Positions 44,702 to 52,664 of a stretch of DNA of 64,000 nt are shown here, piece after piece. Where the stretch lies: positions 48,293-112,292 of the forward strand of contig JAUICH010000022.1 in NCBI GenBank assembly GCA_030427505.1, written 5' to 3'. This stretch comes from Verrucomicrobiia bacterium. Its GTDB lineage: Bacteria > Verrucomicrobiota > Verrucomicrobiia > Verrucomicrobiales > DEV007. The notes below the pieces were generated by a model. The model was not told the DNA's origin and did no database searches. It saw nothing but the letters and a program-made list of their open reading frames with translations. The first letter of the stretch is position 1. The number at the start of each line of letters is the position of its first letter. The position numbers and the translations under genes were made by a program.

Positions 44702-45619
44702 TCATCGGCCATCGGATGCCGCGCCTTTCTTTCGCAGGTTCTCAAATCTAGCGCGGATCTCTCCCACCGATCCCACGGCGAACCAGGCCTCATACTCAAA
44801 GGTCAAGCCCGGCTGGATCGCAAAGGTCGTGATCGGAGCCAGATAAGAACATTCCGAGCCCCCTCCCCCGCGAAAACGATAGGTGGTGACCTGACTGGCC
44901 GCCGGAACCAGGACACCCAGGCCAACTCCGCTTTCGTTCGCGAAGGCTGCCCAATGCTCGGGTAGATCGTAGTACTCATTCCGCGGCCCCGGCTCGACTT
45001 TGGTGAGTAGCTGTCCTTCCCAGGGCTGGTTTCCCTGATACAGGTGCAAAACAGATAGCCTGGCATCCACAAAAACCGCGGGGATCTCCTGATGCCGGGG
45101 CGCATGACTCTCTTCACCAGTGTAAGTCATGCGAAACCGGACCCGCGCCAGCTCTCCTTCCAGGGAGATCCACTGCTCCATCACAAAGCTGGAAAGCGTC
45201 TCGCCCGTCGCCCAGTGCAGGGGAATCGACTTCGAGTAAATTTCCTGGTTTCCAGACCGCAATTCGACAAGAGGTGGGATCTTGCCCTGATAGTCTCCTC
45301 CCTGGACCGGGTTCAATGTCCAGGGCGTCTCTCCCCACTGGGACCCGTCAGGATCGCCATAATAAGACTGCTGAATCAACCGCCCCCGATCGAAGTGATT
45401 GAGCAGGTTCGTTTCCGTGCCGGACGGGGAAAGGTAACCGATTCCCGCCCCGGCGCTCTTGATGACTCCCAGCCGGAGCTTCCCATTGTCGATGAAGACC
45501 CAGTCTTCCGGATCTTCACCAGGCGGCGCCCCGGGAGCCCGCGGAGCCAGCCAGACCGTCAGCAGGAAAAAGGCTCCCGCCAACCCCATGATGCCGGCAC
45601 ATTTCCTCGAACGCCTCAA
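44702..45619 (-). CDS. Hypothetical secreted protein, beta-rich
   Basis: A 305-residue exported protein from TTG 45619, or from ATG 45589 if the start is later. Residues 9-30 are hydrophobic (IMGLAGAFFLLTVWLA). The mature part is rich in aromatic residues and beta strands with FIDNGKLRLGVIKSAGAGIGYL and FDRGRLIQQSYYG, resembling the galactose-mutarotase/carbohydrate-binding beta-sandwich layout, but no catalytic residues can be named. The TTG overlaps the galU stop by four bases, suggesting translational coupling in an operon with galU and the GHMP kinase. Confidence 0.65.
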   Translation of the reverse strand: MRRSRKCAGIMGLAGAFFLLTVWLAPRAPGAPPGEDPEDWVFIDNGKLRLGVIKSAGAGIGYLSPSGTETNLLNHFDRGRLIQQSYYGDPDGSQWGETPWTLNPVQGGDYQGKIPPLVELRSGNQEIYSKSIPLHWATGETLSSFVMEQWISLEGELARVRFRMTYTGEESHAPRHQEIPAVFVDARLSVLHLYQGNQPWEGQLLTKVEPGPRNEYYDLPEHWAAFANESGVGLGVLVPAASQVTTYRFRGGGGSECSYLAPITTFAIQPGLTFEYEAWFAVGSVGEIRARFENLRKKGAASDGR

Positions 45620-46503
45620 AGATCCGCCGCGATCTCTTTGATGAACTCTTTCAACCCCGGACCCACGTCGTCGCGCTTCAGGGCGAACTCGATGTTCGTT
45701 TTCAGAAAGTCCAGCTTGTTGCCGATGTCGTAGCGCTTTCCTTCAAAACGGTAGCCATACATGCCGTGGTCCGTCAGCATTCGCGCCATGGCATCGGTCA
45801 GTTGGATTTCACCGTTTTTGCCCGGTTTCGTATCGGCCAAATACTCGAAAATCTCCGGCGTAAACAGGTAGCGGCCCGCTACCGCCAGGTTGGAGGGCGC
45901 ATCTTCCGGCGCGGGCTTTTCCACCAGCGCGTTTAGCCGCAGGCATCCGCCCTCCAGCGCCTCCCCGCCGGCAATGCCGTAGCGGGACACCTTGTCCGGG
46001 TCCACCTGCTCCAGCGCCACCACGGAACTGCCGTACTCGTTATGAACCTCGATCAACTGGTGAGTGATCGCGCCTTCCCCCTCTTTCGTTCCGATCAAGG
46101 TGTCCCCCAGCAGCAGGACAAAGGGCTCATTCCCCACGAAACTCCGGGCATAAGAAACCGCATCCCCCAGGCCGTTCAGTTCCTTCTGCCAGATGAAGTG
46201 AATGTTCGCCAGGTTCGAAATGCGCTCGATGGACGCCAGATCGTCAATCTTGCCCTTGTCCCTCAGCTCATACTCCAGCTCAAAATTCCGGTAGAAGTGC
46301 TCCTCAATCGCCCGCTTGCTCTTCCCGATAATCATGAGGATGTCCGTGATGCCGGACTCGATGGCTTCCTCCACCACGTACTGAATGGTGGGAGTATCCA
46401 CGATCGGGAGCATCTCCTTGGGCTGAGACTTCGTGGCGGGAAGAAACCGGGTTCCGAATCCCGCCGCTGGGATGACTGCTTTGCGCACGCTCATATCGAT
46501 CAA
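45616..46503 (-). CDS. galU: UTP-glucose-1-phosphate uridylyltransferase (GalU type)
   Basis: A 295-residue cytoplasmic nucleotidyltransferase. VRKAVIPAAGFGTRFLPATKSQPKEMLPI is the uridine-binding and catalytic start, followed by TPTIQYVVEEAIESGI, VLLGDTLI and VEKPAPEDAPSNLAVAGRYLF. These are the full landmarks of bacterial GalU, which makes UDP-glucose from UTP and glucose-1-phosphate. Its placement 7 bases behind the glucuronokinase-like gene raises the possibility that it also or instead uses glucuronate-1-phosphate (inference). A start at ATG 46494 is an alternative. Confidence 0.92.
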   Translation of the reverse strand: MIDMSVRKAVIPAAGFGTRFLPATKSQPKEMLPIVDTPTIQYVVEEAIESGITDILMIIGKSKRAIEEHFYRNFELEYELRDKGKIDDLASIERISNLANIHFIWQKELNGLGDAVSYARSFVGNEPFVLLLGDTLIGTKEGEGAITHQLIEVHNEYGSSVVALEQVDPDKVSRYGIAGGEALEGGCLRLNALVEKPAPEDAPSNLAVAGRYLFTPEIFEYLADTKPGKNGEIQLTDAMARMLTDHGMYGYRFEGKRYDIGNKLDFLKTNIEFALKRDDVGPGLKEFIKEIAADL

Positions 46504-46510
46504 TCTCTGG

Positions 46511-47554
46511 CTAAAAACTCTTTCCTTCGGGAGACGGCGTCACTTTTGGCACGCTTTCGTCCACAATCATGGGTTTGATGACCTTCATTCCCTGCGGTTC
46601 CAGGGCTGAGACGAGCCGCTGGAACATCGCTTCGTCTTCATACGTGCCCACAATGGCGCCGCCGGAACCGGTAAATTTCGCGCTGGCTCCCTGGGCGCGG
46701 GCGGTTTCCACAGCGCGGATGTTGCCCTCGCTCATCTGGTAAATTTTTCGCCGCAGGTCAAAATTCGCGTCCAGGATCGGTCCGATTTGGTCGCCTTTTC
46801 CCGCCACCAGCAGATCGCGAACCTGCTGCGCGAACCCGGCCCAGGTCTGCATGGCGTCCACGATTTCTTTCTCGTCCCGCTTGAACCGGCCGCGAATGTC
46901 ATTGTGAAAGACCTCCGTGCCTTCGGACAGATTCGTGGAGTAGGCCACGTAGAGCGGCGGCAACAGCCGGGGATCCAGCTCCTCGTATTTCCCAAAACCC
47001 TTCTTCTCCATGGCCTCCCGTTCGAAGTCCATGAAGACCAGCCCCTCGTAGGCCTGGATGACCCGGTCCTGCAGCCCGGCGGGAATGTTCAGTTCGTCAT
47101 TTTCCACCGACAGGATCAGGTTCGCCTGCACCGGACGGGGAATGGTGACGCCGTAAAAAGACATCAGGGCCCGGAAGCACGCCGTAATGATGGCGCTGGA
47201 ACCCGCCATCCCCACCTGGGACGGCACGTTGCTCTCGTAGCGCAGGGTAAAATTCCGGTCGTCCAGCTCGATGCGGTTCTCCACGCAATAGTCGTGAAAG
47301 CGCTTCACCGTGGCCTTCAGCAGCCGGATGCCGCCGTAGTAGCCAAAAAGCTGCACATCCGTGGCCAGCGCGCCAATGTCCTTAAATACCGAGTGGTCCC
47401 GCGCCGCGGGCAAGATCTCCAATTCCGGCGACTCCCACAGCACCACCTCCGCCACGTAGTTCCGCACGATAAAGGAGATGGTCTTACCATAGTAACCGTC
47501 TGACGGATTTCCCACCAGACCGGCCCGGGCAAAGGATTTGCGGCGAATGATCAT
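46511..47554 (-). CDS. GHMP kinase, glucuronokinase-like
   Basis: A 347-residue cytoplasmic sugar kinase. The N-terminus FARAGLVGNPSDGYYGKTISF and the segments FGYYGGIRLLKAT, RNFTLRYESNVPSQVGMAGSSAIIT (GHMP ATP loop), PAGLQDRVIQAYEGLVFMDF, LLPPLYVAYSTN and ASAKFTGSGGAIVG agree closely with what I remember of plant glucuronokinase, which phosphorylates glucuronate at C1 using ATP. Generic GHMP kinases lack the NPSDxYxGKTISF opening. With galU 7 bases downstream, glucuronate could be turned into UDP-glucuronate by salvage rather than by oxidation of UDP-glucose. The pairing is seen; substrate identity is inference. Confidence 0.85.
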   Translation of the reverse strand: MIIRRKSFARAGLVGNPSDGYYGKTISFIVRNYVAEVVLWESPELEILPAARDHSVFKDIGALATDVQLFGYYGGIRLLKATVKRFHDYCVENRIELDDRNFTLRYESNVPSQVGMAGSSAIITACFRALMSFYGVTIPRPVQANLILSVENDELNIPAGLQDRVIQAYEGLVFMDFEREAMEKKGFGKYEELDPRLLPPLYVAYSTNLSEGTEVFHNDIRGRFKRDEKEIVDAMQTWAGFAQQVRDLLVAGKGDQIGPILDANFDLRRKIYQMSEGNIRAVETARAQGASAKFTGSGGAIVGTYEDEAMFQRLVSALEPQGMKVIKPMIVDESVPKVTPSPEGKSF

Positions 47555-47762
47555 GTCGAATTACCAAAAACCAAAAAACCGGCCAAAACCGGAAGCGCCA
47601 AGGCTACGCGACACCCCGCCCCCTGACAAGTCCGGGTGGAAGAGCGCCAACCGTTAACAGAACGGCTTGTGCCGACGTACACCTTTTCATAAGCTCACCC
47701 GCTTTTCCCCGCAGCTTCGTCGGCGAATTTTGCTTCGAAACCCTTGGAATCGATGACTTGCC

Positions 47763-48353
47763 TTGTCACGGACCACTAGCGCACCCACCAAATCGATTTT
47801 GAAAACTCACATCGAAACCTTCGCTGACTTCATTAAGGATAGCGGCATCTGGATCATCCAAGCTAATCAGCTGCTCGTGAACATGCCCGATCATTCCTAC
47901 AGCACTCGCAAGCTTTTCCTCGTTTCGGTCCAGCATCGCACCCTGGAAATAAAAGCGGGAAGAAAGAAAACTTTCAAAGTGCACCATCCCGCTATCATCG
48001 ATGACGAAGATCCGGAGCCAGCGTATGACGAAATCGTGGAGCAACATTTCCTGACTCTCCGCGTGACAGAAGGTCAGCCGGTGCGGCCTCACATTTCTTT
48101 TCTCGCGCCACCCATGCTAGCCTTTAAGGCCCTCATCCCTCTCATCGAGCCATTTGAGATCACGGAGAAAAGCGGTGCGAGGCGAAAAAATGCAGAAGCT
48201 TCCGCCTTTCGCCTGGTTTTTAAAGCCCCTTTCAGTGGAACACACGACCTGTGGATTCGACAGAGCGGTCTCTTCATCAAATTCTTCCAGGGTGAAGTCC
48301 CACCGTGGAAGGGCATGGAGAACTGGAAAACCCTGCCGGAGGTCCTCGCCTAA
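47763..48353 (+). CDS. Hypothetical protein
   Basis: A 196-residue soluble protein from TTG 47763; no earlier in-frame ATG exists. It is moderately AT-rich compared with neighbours. Features are an N-terminal helix ILKTHIETFADFIKDSGIWIIQ, a charged middle and an aromatic C-terminus WIRQSGLFIKFFQGEVPPWKGMENW. No family recognised. Short open frames exist on the opposite strand, but this strand's protein-like residue pattern is better. Confidence 0.5.
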   Translation: MSRTTSAPTKSILKTHIETFADFIKDSGIWIIQANQLLVNMPDHSYSTRKLFLVSVQHRTLEIKAGRKKTFKVHHPAIIDDEDPEPAYDEIVEQHFLTLRVTEGQPVRPHISFLAPPMLAFKALIPLIEPFEITEKSGARRKNAEASAFRLVFKAPFSGTHDLWIRQSGLFIKFFQGEVPPWKGMENWKTLPEVLA

Positions 48354-48436
48354 GGTAGCAAGCAGTTCCAGGGAATCGCTCGGACAGCCGCCCATTCCCC
48401 CTTTACTTTGCCCTGCAAAGCATTTAGGACATTCCC

Positions 48437-49114
48437 ATGTCCGACCTCACCTCTGACGGCGCCCGGGAGAACTTGCGGGTCATCCGCGCTCTCATGGAGC
48501 GGGCCACGGTTTACAGCGCGATTTCGGCTCCCACGGCACTGTTCGGCGGCGTGCTCGCCATCCTGGTCAGCGCGGGAATGCTGATCTGCCTGGAGTTGCG
48601 GGCTCAGCTTCTGTCGCCTCTTGTGTTCGTCTGCGTCTGGGTAGCGGCCCTGGGGCTGACCGGGCTGTTCAACCTGCTGCTCATCCAGCGGGACGCCCGG
48701 AGCCGCAACGAGCCGTTCCTCTCCTCCGGCATGCGGATGGCCAGCCAGGCCATCATCCCGCCGCTGGGCGCGGGCGGCATCGTGGGTATCACCCTGGCGC
48801 TGACGGAGACGGACGTTCTGGGCTGCGCTCTTTCCTGGATTGTCTTCTACGGGCTGGCCCTGCTTTCGACTTCCGGGTTCTCCCCCGCCCCGCTTAAGAA
48901 ACTGGGTTTCAAGTGCTTGGCCTTCGGGCTGATCTTCTTCGTCCTCATCTATGGCTGGTTCTACCCGCTGAGCTTGATCGACGCCACCCGCTATGCCGCG
49001 CTCCTCATGGGCCTGAACTTTGGAGTCCTGCACCTTTCCTACGGCGTCTCGCTTCTCTTCCGGTCCCGCTCCCGCTCGTCCGGGAAAGAGCCCGCTTCCG
49101 GCACACAGGGATGA
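48437..49114 (+). CDS. Hypothetical multi-pass membrane protein
   Basis: A 225-residue protein with about six hydrophobic segments (roughly 29-52, 60-82, 103-124, 127-146, 157-175 and 183-205). The short cytoplasmic N-terminus MSDLTSDGARENLRVIRALMERATVYSA recalls small membrane proteins paired with one-domain wHTH regulators. Its stop overlaps the ATG of such a regulator by four bases (ATGA), so the two are translationally coupled. Function unknown; a sensor or transporter role is conceivable. Confidence 0.7.
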   Translation: MSDLTSDGARENLRVIRALMERATVYSAISAPTALFGGVLAILVSAGMLICLELRAQLLSPLVFVCVWVAALGLTGLFNLLLIQRDARSRNEPFLSSGMRMASQAIIPPLGAGGIVGITLALTETDVLGCALSWIVFYGLALLSTSGFSPAPLKKLGFKCLAFGLIFFVLIYGWFYPLSLIDATRYAALLMGLNFGVLHLSYGVSLLFRSRSRSSGKEPASGTQG

Positions 49115-49422
49115 TCGACTTCGACAAACTCGACAAGCTCATCCACGAGAAGAGCCGCCTGAGCATCGTCACCCTCCTGGCCGCCCGGCCGGAATGGCGC
49201 TTTCAGGACCTGAAATCCGAACTCGGCATGAGTGACGGAAACCTCATCACCCACCTCCGCACCCTCTACAAGGCGGGCTACGTCTCCATGACCAAGGAGA
49301 TCGACCACCGGCCCCAAACCAAGTACGCCCTCACCGAAAAAGGCCAGACCGCTTTCCGGAACTACCTGACGGTGCTGGAGCAGATCGTCAACGCCAACAA
49401 GCCCGGTTCCGGAAAGGATTGA
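49111..49422 (+). CDS. Winged-helix regulator (HTH_34/MarR-like, small)
   Basis: A 103-residue, one-domain DNA-binding protein. FDKLDKLIHEKSRLSIVTLLAARPEWRFQDLKSELGMSDGNLITHLRTLYKAGYV is a complete winged helix of the type often annotated as transcriptional regulator in this phylum, followed by the wing TKYALTEKGQTAFRNYLTVLEQIV. The start overlaps the membrane gene's stop (ATGA at 49111). It probably regulates the membrane protein or the pair. Confidence 0.85.
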   Translation: MIDFDKLDKLIHEKSRLSIVTLLAARPEWRFQDLKSELGMSDGNLITHLRTLYKAGYVSMTKEIDHRPQTKYALTEKGQTAFRNYLTVLEQIVNANKPGSGKD

Positions 49423-49489
49423 ATTTTTTTGAAAGAAAGCTTTGTCTCGCAAAGTAAAAACAGAACCAAGTCACAACGAACCTGATTCG

Positions 49490-49509
49490 AACCAACCAAC
49501 CAACCAAAC
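49490..49509 (+). repeat. (AACC)n microsatellite before ispH
   Basis: Four to five tandem AACC units, about 14 bases before the ispH ATG and within its leader. Slippage here could change spacing of expression signals. Confidence 0.5.
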
Positions 49510-49522
49510 CTGACGACATCCC

Positions 49523-50413
49523 ATGAACATCCACCTCGCTCAACATCACGGCATGTGCTTCGGCGTCCGCGACGCCCTGCGGCACACGCACAACCTGGCC
49601 CAGGACCGGTCCGTGACCGTGCTCGGCCAACTGGTCCACAACCCGCTCGTGGACGAACACCTCACCACCCTCGGCGTGCAGCGCGCGCCGCTGGATGAGC
49701 CCGGCGCGGCCTCCAGCGCCGCCGTCGTCATCACCGCCCACGGCGCGAGCCACCGCCACCGCCGCGCCTGGGAAGAGGCCGGCCACGAAGTCTTCGACAC
49801 CACCTGCCCCCTGGTACGAAAGGCCCACCGCGCTCTGGAATGCCTGGTGCTGGGCGGCTACTACCCGGTCGTCATCGGCCAGCCCACCCATGTGGAAGTC
49901 CTGGGCCTGATCGCGGATCATCCCCAGGCGGCGGTGATCTCCTCGGTGGAAGACATTGCCCAACTGCCGGAAGACGAGCCCAAGCTGGGCGTGGTATCCC
50001 AAACCACTCAACCCATCGACCGCGTCCAGTCACTCGTGGAAGCCATCCGCCAGGCCCGCCCCCACGCGGAAGTCCGTTTCACCGACACCGTCTGCCAACC
50101 CACCAAGGACCGCCAGACCGCGCTCGCCGAACTCTGCGCCCAGTGCGACACCATCGTGGTGGTGGGCGGCAACAACAGCAACAACACCCGCCAGCTCGCC
50201 GAGAAAGCCCGGCAGTTGGGCTGCGCCGCCTACCAGGTGGAACGCGCCGCGGACCTGAATCCCCGCTGGTTCTCCTCCAGCCAGGAAGTGGGCGTCACCG
50301 CCGGCACCTCCACCCTGGACGAGACCATCCACGACGTCGTCCGCGAACTGCGCAAGATCGCCGCCTCCCGGAAAAGGCCGGACCTGCTCGACCTCCTGAA
50401 GTCTCTGCGCTGA
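49523..50413 (+). CDS. ispH: 4-hydroxy-3-methylbut-2-enyl diphosphate reductase
   Basis: Last enzyme of the MEP pathway; reduces HMBPP to IPP and DMAPP using a 4Fe-4S cluster in the cytoplasm. The three cluster cysteines are C12 (GMCFGV), C95 (DTTCPLV) and C191 (DTVCQPTKDR). The substrate pocket has GQPTHVEVLG with the conserved histidine and glutamate, VVVGGNNSNNTRQL and GVTAGTSTLD. The 296-residue length is normal. The ferritin-like gene starts 44 bases downstream on the same strand. Confidence 0.95.
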   Translation: MNIHLAQHHGMCFGVRDALRHTHNLAQDRSVTVLGQLVHNPLVDEHLTTLGVQRAPLDEPGAASSAAVVITAHGASHRHRRAWEEAGHEVFDTTCPLVRKAHRALECLVLGGYYPVVIGQPTHVEVLGLIADHPQAAVISSVEDIAQLPEDEPKLGVVSQTTQPIDRVQSLVEAIRQARPHAEVRFTDTVCQPTKDRQTALAELCAQCDTIVVVGGNNSNNTRQLAEKARQLGCAAYQVERAADLNPRWFSSSQEVGVTAGTSTLDETIHDVVRELRKIAASRKRPDLLDLLKSLR

Positions 50414-50457
50414 GTTTTTTTGCCCACCCACTTTGCACCACAAAGCTACTCCAGCCC

Positions 50458-51252
50458 ATGAACTCACCACACTGGATCGCACGTTTCGAAAAGAACCGTG
50501 GCGCCTGGCAAGAGCCCGACTGGTCTGCGCCCTGCCAGATGAGCCTTGAAGACGGCCGCGAAGAACTCGCCCGCTCTTTTGCCACTTTCCAACTCGGCGA
50601 AACCGGCGGCGGCACTCGCCTGATGCGCTTTGTCCGCCGGGAACAGGAACGCGCCCGGAAGGAGGGACGGCCACACGAGGACAGCTACGAACGCGCCTTC
50701 CATCTCTTCCTGGGCGAAGAACACTACCACGCGGAAATCCTGGCGCGGCTGGTCCATTACCTGGGCGGCACCTTGATCCGTCGCCACTGGCTGAACGTCA
50801 TCTTTCGTGGCGTGCGCAGCCTGCTGGGGCTGGAGTTCAATCTCCAGGTCCTGCTCACCGCCGAACTCATCGCGGAAGCCTACTATGGGCTGCTGCACCG
50901 CTTTGCCAAAGACCCCGTGGCGCGGGCCGTCTGCGGAAAGATCGCCCATGACGAGGTGGGTCACATCTCCTTCCAGGTGGCTTTCTTCCGCCCCCACCAC
51001 ATCGCCCGCTCCCGCGCTGCCGCCGCGTTGTGGGAGTGGCAGTTCTGGACCCTCCTCTTCTTCACGGAGCGAGCCGTGTGGCTCGTCCACGCCCCCGCCC
51101 TGAAAGCCTCGGACATCTGCCGGAAGCGGTTCCGCGACGGCGTCTTCCGGGCCGCCCGGTCCTTCGTGAGCCGCATCCGCCGGGACGCTCCCGCCCGCTT
51201 GGCTCACCACCTGAAAAGCGGTACCCCCGGGGAACAGAGCCCAGCGGCATAA
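50458..51252 (+). CDS. Ferritin-like di-iron domain protein
   Basis: A 264-residue soluble protein. The four-helix di-iron pattern is visible: LGEEHYHAEILARLV (glutamate-x2-histidine on helix 2), LTAELIAEAYYGLL (glutamate on helix 3) and GKIAHDEVGHISFQVAFF (second glutamate-x2-histidine). Such proteins include oxygenases and iron-binding proteins; no specific family is certain. The ATG at 50458 is preferred over the long frame that begins inside ispH. It may share ispH's transcript and end at the strong hairpin at 51278. Confidence 0.75.
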   Translation: MNSPHWIARFEKNRGAWQEPDWSAPCQMSLEDGREELARSFATFQLGETGGGTRLMRFVRREQERARKEGRPHEDSYERAFHLFLGEEHYHAEILARLVHYLGGTLIRRHWLNVIFRGVRSLLGLEFNLQVLLTAELIAEAYYGLLHRFAKDPVARAVCGKIAHDEVGHISFQVAFFRPHHIARSRAAAALWEWQFWTLLFFTERAVWLVHAPALKASDICRKRFRDGVFRAARSFVSRIRRDAPARLAHHLKSGTPGEQSPAA

Positions 51253-51277
51253 ATCCGGCCCAGTCCCTCTCGGCATT

Positions 51278-51312
51278 AATTCGCGGGCGAAGCGGAACTT
51301 CGCCCGCGAATT
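51278..51312 (+). terminator. Perfect 15-bp hairpin downstream of ispH/ferritin-like genes
   Basis: AATTCGCGGGCGAAG (51278-51292) pairs perfectly with CTTCGCCCGCGAATT (51298-51312) around a CGGAA loop. The U-tract after it is weak (CGGGGTTT). It lies 25 bases past the ferritin-like stop. Confidence 0.75.
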
Positions 51313-51419
51313 CGGGGTTTCATCTTGAAGTCAAGCCGGCCATTTCCTTGGATACGGCTTGTCTGATTGCGTAGGAACGCAGTAGATTGCCCGGACATAA
51401 ACCCTCTAGCTTTGTCATT

Positions 51420-52538
51420 GTGAAACTCTCCACTTGTTTACTGCCTGCCTTGTTGTGCGCTTCCAGCCTGCTCTGGCCCACCCCGGGACGCGCGGCCGAC
51501 CTCACTCAGGAACAGATCGCCAACATCCGGAAGAAACTGGAAACCATCCAGAGTGAGCTCACCAGCACGACTTCGTCCCGGAATCAGAACGCGGGCAGCG
51601 TCTTTGCCACCGCCGCCCAGAGCGAACGCGCCGCGGTCGATCTCTACATTCAGTGCGTGAAGGAAGTCAATTTCGCCCGCGAAGGCCGGGAGGACTCGGA
51701 TTTCCGGGTCTGGGAAGAAAATCAGAGAGACAATTTCAAAGACCCCCAGTTTCTCCAGGGATTGATCGTCCAGCTTCGCTATCTGGCATTGAGTTGTCAG
51801 GCGGCGGAAGCCGAAAAGATCTCCGACATCTTTTCCAACCTCACGTCTTACGTCGATGGGCTGAGCAACCTGAGCGAGGAGCCCAACAATCTGCTGCTGT
51901 CCCCCGTGGGAGGCTCCGTCTTTGCCAAGGCCTACAACCTGGACGCGCAACTGGCGCGGAATGGCAACTGGGAACCGGTGCCCTTCAATATCTCGGGCAT
52001 TTATGACCGGACCATCCTCCCCTACCTGAGAGAACAGCACCCGGAGCAGCTCATGGCGGCCTGGGACCGGCGCATCGACCAACAGACCCGCATCGTTTCC
52101 TCTCTGGACGCCAAGAAACAGGAGGCCCTGAAAGGCGGACGGGACGACCGCAACCGCACCGCCAACCAGCAACGTCAGCGCGAACAGGGCGACAACGGCA
52201 AGATTCTCCGCGAGCACGACAAAGACGACTTCATCCGCGACACACTGCCGAACCTGAAGTGGTCGAAACTGAAAGATCAGTTCGAATACGTCAGCCAAGT
52301 GGACGCCACCCTGGCCATGCTCTCGTTCCTCCAGGAAAACCTGACGAACCCGAAGGCGGACGATTGGTTGAACGAGTTCAACGGCTTGATTGATACCGCC
52401 TCCGGCTCCCAGCCGGCTCCATCCGCCCCAGCGGCGCCCCAGACGTCCACCCCCACGGCGCCTCCGGCCTCTCAGACTTCCGCGGACACTCCCGGTGGCA
52501 ATAGTGGCGCGGGCCTGGGACTGGAGCCAGTCAACTGA
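51420..52538 (+). CDS. Hypothetical secreted protein
   Basis: A 372-residue exported protein from GTG 51420, giving a signal peptide of about 25 residues ending in GRA. The mature protein is helical and charged (DLTQEQIANIRKKLETIQSEL; DAKKQEALKGGRDDRNRTANQQRQREQGD) and ends in a proline/threonine/alanine/serine-rich tail (about 325-365). No family recognised. The layout suggests a periplasmic or outer-membrane-associated structural role, but that is a guess. Confidence 0.6.
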   Translation: MKLSTCLLPALLCASSLLWPTPGRAADLTQEQIANIRKKLETIQSELTSTTSSRNQNAGSVFATAAQSERAAVDLYIQCVKEVNFAREGREDSDFRVWEENQRDNFKDPQFLQGLIVQLRYLALSCQAAEAEKISDIFSNLTSYVDGLSNLSEEPNNLLLSPVGGSVFAKAYNLDAQLARNGNWEPVPFNISGIYDRTILPYLREQHPEQLMAAWDRRIDQQTRIVSSLDAKKQEALKGGRDDRNRTANQQRQREQGDNGKILREHDKDDFIRDTLPNLKWSKLKDQFEYVSQVDATLAMLSFLQENLTNPKADDWLNEFNGLIDTASGSQPAPSAPAAPQTSTPTAPPASQTSADTPGGNSGAGLGLEPVN

Positions 52539-52664
52539 CCTCTCCCGCTCCCACCCATTCGGTGACGGAACCGGTGGAGAGATAAGATTCCGCCGGCGAA
52601 AGTCAGCCATGGCTGGGGTACTGGCAGCACTACCCTATTGCCACGGCGACTCTGGTTTCGTCTA

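Noticed and set aside
49490..49509. AACC tract as a CRISPR or direct-repeat array
   Set aside because: Units are four bases long with no spacers; it is a simple microsatellite.
49840..50457. Long frame overlapping ispH and leading into the ferritin-like gene
   Set aside because: IspH in the other frame has all its motifs; the ferritin-like protein starts at ATG 50458.
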